Source: CAZQVN01 sp964596775 (GTDB lineage Bacteria > Eisenbacteria > RBG-16-71-46 > JABDJR01 > JAWXBZ01). Taken from it: DNA of 64,000 bases. The stretch's first letter is position 1. Every line of letters begins with the position of its first letter. The notes beneath the pieces are model-generated. The model was not told where the DNA came from, searched no databases, and saw nothing but the letters and a program-made list of their open reading frames with translations. Shown in pieces: positions 59,049-64,000 of the stretch. The translations under genes and the position numbers were made by a program. Where the stretch lies: positions 1 to 64,000 of the forward strand of contig CAZQVN010000014.1 in NCBI GenBank assembly GCA_964596775.1, in the 5' to 3' direction.

Positions 59049-59984
59049 GTGGAAACCATGATCAAAGTATTCACCGGAAACGCCAACCGCGTGCTGTCCG
59101 AGGAAATCTGCCGTTCGCTCAAGCGGCCGATCGGCGATGCCACGGTCACTACATTTTCAGACGGTGAAACCTGGGTCAAGGTCAACGAGAACGTCCGGGG
59201 CAACGACGTCTTCGTCATCCAGCCGACGAATTCCCCGGCCTCGAACATCATGGAACTCCTCGTCATGCTGGATGCCGTGTGCCGGGCGTCGCCGGCGCGG
59301 GTCACCGCGGTCATCCCGTACTTCGGGTACGCACGCCAGGACCGCAAGGACCAGCCGCGCGTGGCCATCTCGGCCAAGCTGATGGCCAACCTGATTTCCA
59401 CGGCCGGGGCGGACCGGATCCTGACCATGGACCTCCACTCGGCGCAGATCCAGGGGTTTTTCGACATCCCCTTCGATCACCTTTTCGCGTCGCCGGTGTT
59501 CGTCGAGTACCTGAAGGCGGAACTCCCCGAGGACCTCGTGGTCGTGGCTCCGGACATCGGCTCGGTGAAGATGGCCCGGGCCTACGCCACGCGCCTCAAT
59601 GCGGCGCTGGCGCTCGTCGACAAGCGCCGCCACAAGATGGACGACGTGGAGGTCATGAACGTCATCGGCGACGTCAGCGGGAAGAACGTGGTCATCTTCG
59701 ACGACATCATCTCGACCGGTTCCACGCTGATGAAGGCGGCGGAGGCCATCAAGGAGCGCGGGGCGCTGCGGATCTTCGCCGCCGTCACGCACGCGGTCTT
59801 CGGGCCGGACACGGCCGAGCGCATCCAGGGGTCGCTGATCGAGAAGCTCGTGGTGACGAACACGATCCACCAGCCGGCCGAAATGCTCTGCCCGAAGATC
59901 AAGGTCCTGTCCGTCGGATCCCTCCTCGGCGAGGCGATCCGGCGCATTCATGAGGAAGAGTCGCTCAGTTCTTTGTTCATTTAG
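59049..59984 (+). CDS. prs: Ribose-phosphate pyrophosphokinase (PRPP synthetase)
   Basis: A 311-aa enzyme forming PRPP from ribose-5-phosphate and ATP. Landmarks are FSDGETWVKVNENVRGNDVFVIQPT, VIPYFGYARQDRKDQPR, ILTMDLHSAQIQGFFDIPFDHL and the PRPP loop VVIFDDIISTGSTLMKAA. Length is standard. GTG at 59049 has GGAGGAG 8 bases upstream; the ATG at 59058 is three codons on and 17 bases from that site. PRPP feeds purine, pyrimidine, His, Trp and NAD synthesis (nadA is in this window) and the DPPR-synthase-like enzyme. Confidence 0.97.
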   Translation: METMIKVFTGNANRVLSEEICRSLKRPIGDATVTTFSDGETWVKVNENVRGNDVFVIQPTNSPASNIMELLVMLDAVCRASPARVTAVIPYFGYARQDRKDQPRVAISAKLMANLISTAGADRILTMDLHSAQIQGFFDIPFDHLFASPVFVEYLKAELPEDLVVVAPDIGSVKMARAYATRLNAALALVDKRRHKMDDVEVMNVIGDVSGKNVVIFDDIISTGSTLMKAAEAIKERGALRIFAAVTHAVFGPDTAERIQGSLIEKLVVTNTIHQPAEMLCPKIKVLSVGSLLGEAIRRIHEEESLSSLFI

Positions 59985-60017
59985 TGCGTTTGTTCATCCA
60001 GGAGAAGGAAGGAAGTC

Positions 60018-60710
60018 ATGGCTATCGTTCAATTGAAGGGAGAGGTCCGCACGAAGACCGGGAAGGGCGCCGCGCGCTCCACCCGGCGCGAGGGGCTTGT
60101 TCCCGGGGTTCTGTACGGCAAGGGTGAAGAGTCCGTCGTCATCAAGGTCAACCGCAAGGATCTCGTGTCGGTCATCCAGGGAGGTGCGGGTTCCAACGTG
60201 ATCATCGACCTCAAGCTGGCCGGCCTGGAATCCACGGACACCAAGGCCCTGATCCGCGACCTCCAGCGCGATCCGATCACCGGGGGCATCACGCACCTCG
60301 ATCTCCAGCACATCTCGATGACCGAGAAGATCAACGTCGAGGTTCCGATCCACGTGGTCGGCACGGCCATCGGCGTCAAGGACTTCGGCGGAATTCTCGA
60401 GTACGTCATGCGCCAGGTGCCGGTCGAGTGCCTCCCCACCGACATCCCGAACGCGATCACCGTGGACATTTCGGCGCTGATGGTGCACGACTCGATTCAT
60501 GTCGGCGACATCCAGCTCGAGAACGCGGTCATCGAACTGGATCCCGGCCAGGTGATCCTGACGATCGTCGCGCCGACGGTGGAAAAGGAAGCCACGCCCG
60601 AGGAGGCTGCGGCCGCGGCTGCGGAGCCCGAGGTCATCGGCAAGAAGAAGGAAGAGGGTGCCGAGGACAAGGACGACAAGAAGGACGACAAGAAGAAGGA
60701 CAAGAAGTAG
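60018..60710 (+). CDS. rplY: 50S ribosomal protein L25/general stress protein Ctc
   Basis: A 230-aa long-form L25 (CTC type), which binds 5S rRNA. The N-terminal L25 domain (about 1-95) has KGEVRTKTGKGAARSTRREGLVPGVLYGKG. The second domain (about 96-185) has INVEVPIHVVGTAIGVKDFGGILEYVMRQVPVECLPTDIP. The tail of about 40 residues is Glu/Ala then Lys/Asp-rich, ending in repeated KKDDK. GAAGGAAGG precedes the ATG. The order prs-rplY-pth matches Bacillus and many other phyla. Confidence 0.97.
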   Translation: MAIVQLKGEVRTKTGKGAARSTRREGLVPGVLYGKGEESVVIKVNRKDLVSVIQGGAGSNVIIDLKLAGLESTDTKALIRDLQRDPITGGITHLDLQHISMTEKINVEVPIHVVGTAIGVKDFGGILEYVMRQVPVECLPTDIPNAITVDISALMVHDSIHVGDIQLENAVIELDPGQVILTIVAPTVEKEATPEEAAAAAAEPEVIGKKKEEGAEDKDDKKDDKKKDKK

Positions 60711-60724
60711 GTCGCCGCTGCACC

Positions 60725-61291
60725 ATGAGGATGGTCGTCGGCCTGGGCAATCCGGGCGTCCGGTACCGGAACACGCGCCACAACCTGGGATTCCGGGTCG
60801 TGGATCGGCTGGCCGGGCTTCTGGATGCGGTGCCGGTGCCCACCGAGGTTCCGGCGGAAGTGGCACGGGTCCCCGGAGAACCTCCGGTGTGGCTCGTCAA
60901 GCCGCTCACGTTCATGAATCTCAGCGGCCGTGCGGTCACGCTTCTCCGGGAGCAGCCCGGCCTCGCCGGGTTGACGCCCGACGGCTGCCTGGTCGTTCTG
61001 GACGACATCTATCTTCCGTTCGGAAAGCTCCGTCTGCGGCTTTCCGGATCGGACGGCGGTCACAACGGGCTCGCCTCGATGATCGATGCGTTCGGCACGC
61101 CCGGGGTTCCGCGTCTGCGGATCGGCGTCGGGCCGGTTCCGGAAGGAGCGGATCTCAAGGAATTTGTTCTGGAAGGCCTGTCGGGCGAACTACTCGAAGA
61201 GGCGGATCGGGTGGTGGACCGCGCCGCGGCGTGCGCCAGGGACTGTCTGGAACACGGAGTTCTGAAGGCTATGGATCGATGCAATGGTTGA
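60725..61291 (+). CDS. pth: Peptidyl-tRNA hydrolase
   Basis: A 188-aa cytoplasmic esterase that frees stalled peptidyl-tRNA. The catalytic region has VVGLGNPGVRYRNTRHNLGFRVVD (Asn9, His19), VKPLTFMNLSGRAV, LVVLDDIYLPFGKLRLRLSGSDGGHNGLASM and FVLEGLSGEL. It follows rplY by 14 bases. Its stop lies 16 bases before the rpsF start. Confidence 0.97.
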   Translation: MRMVVGLGNPGVRYRNTRHNLGFRVVDRLAGLLDAVPVPTEVPAEVARVPGEPPVWLVKPLTFMNLSGRAVTLLREQPGLAGLTPDGCLVVLDDIYLPFGKLRLRLSGSDGGHNGLASMIDAFGTPGVPRLRIGVGPVPEGADLKEFVLEGLSGELLEEADRVVDRAAACARDCLEHGVLKAMDRCNG

Positions 61292-61307
61292 ACACAAGGA
61301 GACGGAA

Positions 61308-61673
61308 ATGTTGAAAGAGTACGAGACGATTTTCGTTCTGGATCCGGGGCAGGATGAATCCCAGGTCGAAGCGGAAATCACGAAGATCAGCGATATCATC
61401 AAGAACGGCGGCGGCGAAATCGTCACCGTGAACCGGTGGGGTCGGCGGAAGCTGGCCTACGAAATCAGGAAGAAGAAGGAAGGCATCTATACGCTGATCC
61501 AGTTCCAGGCGGGGTCCGGCGTGCTGGCCGATCTGGGCCGGCGGTACAACCTTCTCAAGAACGAAACGATTCTGCGCCACATGACGGTTCTCTACGAAGC
61601 CCCGCCCGAGGTACCCGTGGTGCCCCAGGAAGAAGGCAGCGCGGAAACCGTCGGAGTTCGGGACAGCGACTGA
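61308..61673 (+). CDS. rpsF: 30S ribosomal protein S6
   Basis: A 121-aa S6. The core is YETIFVLDPGQDESQVEAEITKI, GGEIVTVNRWGRRKLAYEIRKKKEGIYTLIQF and NLLKNETILRHMTV. The ATG at 61308 has AAGGAG about 7 bases upstream; an ATG at 61284 is in frame but overlaps the pth end. The usual neighbour ssb is absent between rpsF and rpsR. Confidence 0.97.
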   Translation: MLKEYETIFVLDPGQDESQVEAEITKISDIIKNGGGEIVTVNRWGRRKLAYEIRKKKEGIYTLIQFQAGSGVLADLGRRYNLLKNETILRHMTVLYEAPPEVPVVPQEEGSAETVGVRDSD

Positions 61674-61726
61674 TCGGCCCGTTCTCGGGCACGGATTGAA
61701 TCACAAGGTTTGAAAGGATGGAGGTC

Positions 61727-61969
61727 ATGGCTCGTGAAAATTCGGGGCGCGCCCCGAAAAAGAAGTACTGCAAGCTCTGTTTCGAGAAGGTGACGTTCGT
61801 GGACTACAAGGACGACCGGAAGCTTCAGCGGTTCGTCACGGATCGGGGCAAGATCGTTCCCCGGCGGATTTCCGGCTCCTGCGCCCGGCACCAGTCCCAG
61901 ATCATGCGGGCCGTCAAGCGGGCCCGGGTCCTGGCGCTTCTTCCCTACACGAACGAACAGTACCGTTAA
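61727..61969 (+). CDS. rpsR: 30S ribosomal protein S18
   Basis: An 80-aa S18. KKYCKLCFEKVTFVDYKDDRKLQRFVTDRGKIVPRRISGSCARHQSQIMRAVKRARVLALLPYT is the full family core. The CxxC pair and the later SC-R-H residues suggest the zinc-binding (C+) form. The ATG at 61727 follows AAAGGA by 8 bases; an ATG at 61718 overlaps that site. The 53-bp space from rpsF is too short for ssb. Confidence 0.97.
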   Translation: MARENSGRAPKKKYCKLCFEKVTFVDYKDDRKLQRFVTDRGKIVPRRISGSCARHQSQIMRAVKRARVLALLPYTNEQYR

Positions 61970-62024
61970 TCGGGACTGCGGCCGAATCGGCCCGCAGTCT
62001 GTAGAATAGAAAGAGGAGACTGGA

Positions 62025-62468
62025 ATGGAAATCATTCTGCTGGACGACATCTCGGGCCTGGGAAACCGGGGAACCCGCGTGAAAGTATCGCCGGGCTATG
62101 CCCGTAACTACCTGATTCCGAACAAGATGGCCATCGCCGCCACCGGCGCCGGGGCCAATGTCTACAAGGAAGCCGAACGCCAGCGCGCCGCCAGGGACCG
62201 TCGCAGCATGGGCGAGTCCCAGCTGCTGGCAGCCCGGCTCGAGAAGCTGAACATCACGATCTCCATGGAGGCCGGCGAGGAGGACAAGCTCTTCGGATCG
62301 GTCACCTCGGCGGACATCGCCGAGCAGATCGCGGCGAACGGCGTCGAACTGGACAAGAGAAAGATCACACTGGATGAACCGATCAAGCAGCTCGGTGTGT
62401 ACACCGTGCCCGTCAAGCTCCAGGCCGGCGTTGAGGCCAGCGTCAAGGTCTGGGTCGTCAAGAAGTAG
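62025..62468 (+). CDS. rplI: 50S ribosomal protein L9
   Basis: A 147-aa two-domain L9. The N-domain is MEIILLDDISGLGNRGTRVKVSPGYARNYLIPNKMAI, the connecting helix runs to about residue 75, and the C-domain has KLFGSVTSADIAEQIAANGVELDKRKITLDEPIKQLGVYTVPVKL. AGGAG lies 7 bases before the ATG. It ends the rpsF-rpsR-rplI set. Confidence 0.97.
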   Translation: MEIILLDDISGLGNRGTRVKVSPGYARNYLIPNKMAIAATGAGANVYKEAERQRAARDRRSMGESQLLAARLEKLNITISMEAGEEDKLFGSVTSADIAEQIAANGVELDKRKITLDEPIKQLGVYTVPVKLQAGVEASVKVWVVKK

Positions 62469-62508
62469 AACTCGTCTGCAGTTGCCGTTCACCGGAGGTT
62501 TTCGGATC

Positions 62509-63744
62509 ATGTCGATGTTTCGTGCCAGGACTGGCTTTCGTTTCGTTCTCGTTCTGTTGTTTCTCGGGGTTTCCGGCTGCGGCAAGTCCGGCGGCGGACC
62601 GGAAAATCTCGAGAGCCCCGACGGCTCGCCGGTTCTCGCCCGGGTCGGGGACTACCTCGTCACCGCCAAGCAGGTCGAGGAACGGATCAAGCAGAGCAGC
62701 GGGAAAGAGTCGCTGGAGAGCAACATGGCCAATCCCGACATCAAGCAGATCGCGCTCGCGGCCATCATCGATCAGCTCTGTTTCGGAAAGGCCGCTGAAG
62801 ACGCCGGCTACCTCAAGAACGTCAAGTACGAGCGGGCCGTCTACCTGTACCAGACGGAAATCGTCGCCACGGATTACCTGGCCGACACGATCGACCAGCA
62901 GGCCACGCCGTCCGACGAGGAAATCCGCGATTTCTACGAGAAGAACAAGGAAAACTACATCAGCCCCGTCCGCATCGCCGCCCGTCACATCCGGGTTTCC
63001 TCGCGCGAGAAGGCCGAGCAGGTGATGAAGCGGCTGCTGACGGGCGAAGAGTTCGCGAAGGTGGCCCGCGAAATGAGCGAGGACGATGTCACCCGTGACC
63101 TCGGCGGGGCGGTCGGGTACGTGTCCGACGACGAGGGGGTCATGGGCCTCGGGAAGGACCGCAACTACCTCGATGCCGCGCTGAAGCTCAAGCAGGGCGA
63201 GACGTCGCCGGTCTTCGAGGCCACATCGGGCTCCTGGTACATCGTTTACTGCGAGGAGCACGAGGGCGGCCGCCTTCAGACGGTCGACGAGGTGCGCGAC
63301 AACATCATCCGGCGGATCAAGAACACCGGCAAGCTGGCGGACACCTACAACGCGGCCCTCGCCGAGGCCCGCGAAAAGTACAAGGCGGAGATCTTCCAAG
63401 GGGAACTCGACAAGTACCTCGGCACGGGAGATTCCGCGGAACGGCTGTGGGAGATCGTGGACATGCAGCCGAACGACCGGGGCCAGCTCGAGGTCCTGCG
63501 GCGCATTTCCTTCGACTTCAAGGACAATCCGCTGGCCGACGACGCCCAGCTGCGCATGGCCTACATCCTGGCCAGGCTGGGGGAACCGCGCCGCTCCGAG
63601 AAGGCGATCCAGAACCTCAAGAAGCGTTTCCCGAAATCCGAACTGATCCCGGCGGCGGACTGGCTGCTCCAGAATGCGTCGGATCCGGCCCTGACCGACA
63701 AGGTCCCCACGTTCGGCGACCTGGTGGCCAGGGGAAAGGGCTGA
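62509..63744 (+). CDS. SurA-like peptidyl-prolyl isomerase lipoprotein
   Basis: A 411-aa envelope chaperone. The N-terminus has a lipoprotein signal (FVLVLLFLGVSGCGKSG) with the lipidated Cys near 26. A SurA-like helical domain precedes a parvulin domain (about 165-270): VRIAARHIRVSSREKAEQVMKRLLTGEEFAKVAREMSEDDVTRDLGGAVGYV and GETSPVFEATSGSWYIVYCEEHEGG. The last 100 residues look like a TPR-type helical repeat (DNPLADDAQLRMAYILARLGE). GGAGG lies 10 bases before the ATG. It probably assists outer-membrane protein folding. Confidence 0.9.
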   Translation: MSMFRARTGFRFVLVLLFLGVSGCGKSGGGPENLESPDGSPVLARVGDYLVTAKQVEERIKQSSGKESLESNMANPDIKQIALAAIIDQLCFGKAAEDAGYLKNVKYERAVYLYQTEIVATDYLADTIDQQATPSDEEIRDFYEKNKENYISPVRIAARHIRVSSREKAEQVMKRLLTGEEFAKVAREMSEDDVTRDLGGAVGYVSDDEGVMGLGKDRNYLDAALKLKQGETSPVFEATSGSWYIVYCEEHEGGRLQTVDEVRDNIIRRIKNTGKLADTYNAALAEAREKYKAEIFQGELDKYLGTGDSAERLWEIVDMQPNDRGQLEVLRRISFDFKDNPLADDAQLRMAYILARLGEPRRSEKAIQNLKKRFPKSELIPAADWLLQNASDPALTDKVPTFGDLVARGKG

Positions 63745-63747
63745 GTC

Positions 63748-64000
63748 ATGGCCGGTCTCGTCCAGGTCAAGGTGTCCGGGCTGATTGTCGACGACAACAG
63801 CAAGAGTCCCGTCGTGATCCTCCAGGAAGTCGACGGGGATCGCTACCTGCCGATCTGGATCGGTCCGTTCGAAGCCCAGGCCATCGCCAACGAGATCCAG
63901 GGGAAGAAGTTTCCCCGGCCGCTGACCCACGACCTGATGATGTCGATGATCGGCAGCCTCAAGGCGCAGGTGTCGCGGATCGTCATCGGCGACCTCAAGG
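63748..64000 (+). CDS. Bifunctional nuclease (BFN) domain protein, cut by window edge
   Basis: The first 84 codons of a BFN/DUF151-family protein. VKVSGLIVDDNSKSPVVILQEVDGDRYLPIWIGPFEAQAIANEIQGKKFPRPLTHDLMMSMI is the conserved first half of the domain. Family members have been linked to DNase and RNase activity in plants and are common, with unclear role, in bacteria. It begins three bases after the lipoprotein foldase stop and is likely co-transcribed. The remainder lies beyond position 64000. Confidence 0.9.
   Translation, partial: MAGLVQVKVSGLIVDDNSKSPVVILQEVDGDRYLPIWIGPFEAQAIANEIQGKKFPRPLTHDLMMSMIGSLKAQVSRIVIGDLK

Overview
The window is a GC-rich (clearly above 60 percent by eye) stretch of a diderm, non-phototrophic bacterium that I cannot place with certainty. 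Several traits point to an uncultivated lineage of the FCB type, Eisenbacteria-like. Two very large secreted proteins end in a FlgD-like Ig domain of the kind used as a C-terminal sorting domain. There is an outer-membrane Omp85-type barrel ending in Phe, a lipoprotein foldase, a large-type SRP RNA, and a SpoVG gene in an otherwise non-sporulator-looking context. The sequence is a scaffold, probably from a metagenome. It holds three runs of exactly 100 N, each flanked by the same 55-bp sequence on both sides. This is the signature of contigs that overlap by one assembly k-mer, so the three genes crossing the gaps are intact once 155 bp are removed.

Layout. 1-53 is the 3' half of a tRNA-Ser. 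135-9468 is mostly a minus-strand block of secreted or envelope proteins: a glycine-zipper membrane protein, a secreted protein with a duplicated domain, a 1283-aa subtilase, and two related small secreted proteins; a plus-strand SDR dehydrogenase is set among them. Three of the secreted proteins share a C-terminal TWxxxKS-type motif. 9834-14644 holds a Ser/Thr kinase-ATPase-TPR fusion regulator and a GT39-like membrane protein. 14669-16152 has tRNA-Arg(ACG) and, about 1 kb on, tadA, whose product modifies that tRNA. 16247-22938 is a tightly packed seven-gene minus-strand run (ABC-F, HAD hydrolase, ankyrin, RNA m5U methyltransferase-like, TerB-like, YbgC-type thioesterase, nitrilase), mostly with ATGA overlaps or near-zero spacing.

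22987-32270 carries a SAM methyltransferase, a YpdA-type flavoprotein, an M16 peptidase, a DUF1801 protein, a POTRA-less Omp85-type barrel and a GHL15/FN3/FlgD protein. 32501-38161 is an information-processing block: tRNA-Ser(CGA), tRNA-Ser(GGA), tRNA-Ala(CGC), SRP RNA, then dnaX-ybaB-recR-pgpA-cinA-DUF971. pgpA appears to start at an ATC codon behind a strong ribosome binding site. 38207-47179 holds nadA, thpR, a serine beta-lactamase-like hydrolase, recA-recX, an S9 peptidase and a secreted protein with 32 uninterrupted pentapeptide-like repeats.

47229-53989 holds a parvulin, alaS, a sulfite-oxidase-family molybdoenzyme and a beta-propeller protein. 54046-57524 is a surface-sugar cluster (rmlA-like, rmlD-like, gmhA, UbiA-family transferase). 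57537-64000 is a conserved housekeeping run: ispE, spoVG, tRNA-Gln(TTG), prs, rplY, pth, rpsF, rpsR, rplI, a SurA-like lipoprotein, and a bifunctional nuclease cut by the window edge. A near-consensus sigma70 promoter lies inside ispE and could drive the whole downstream run. No CRISPR array, insertion sequence or prophage was seen.
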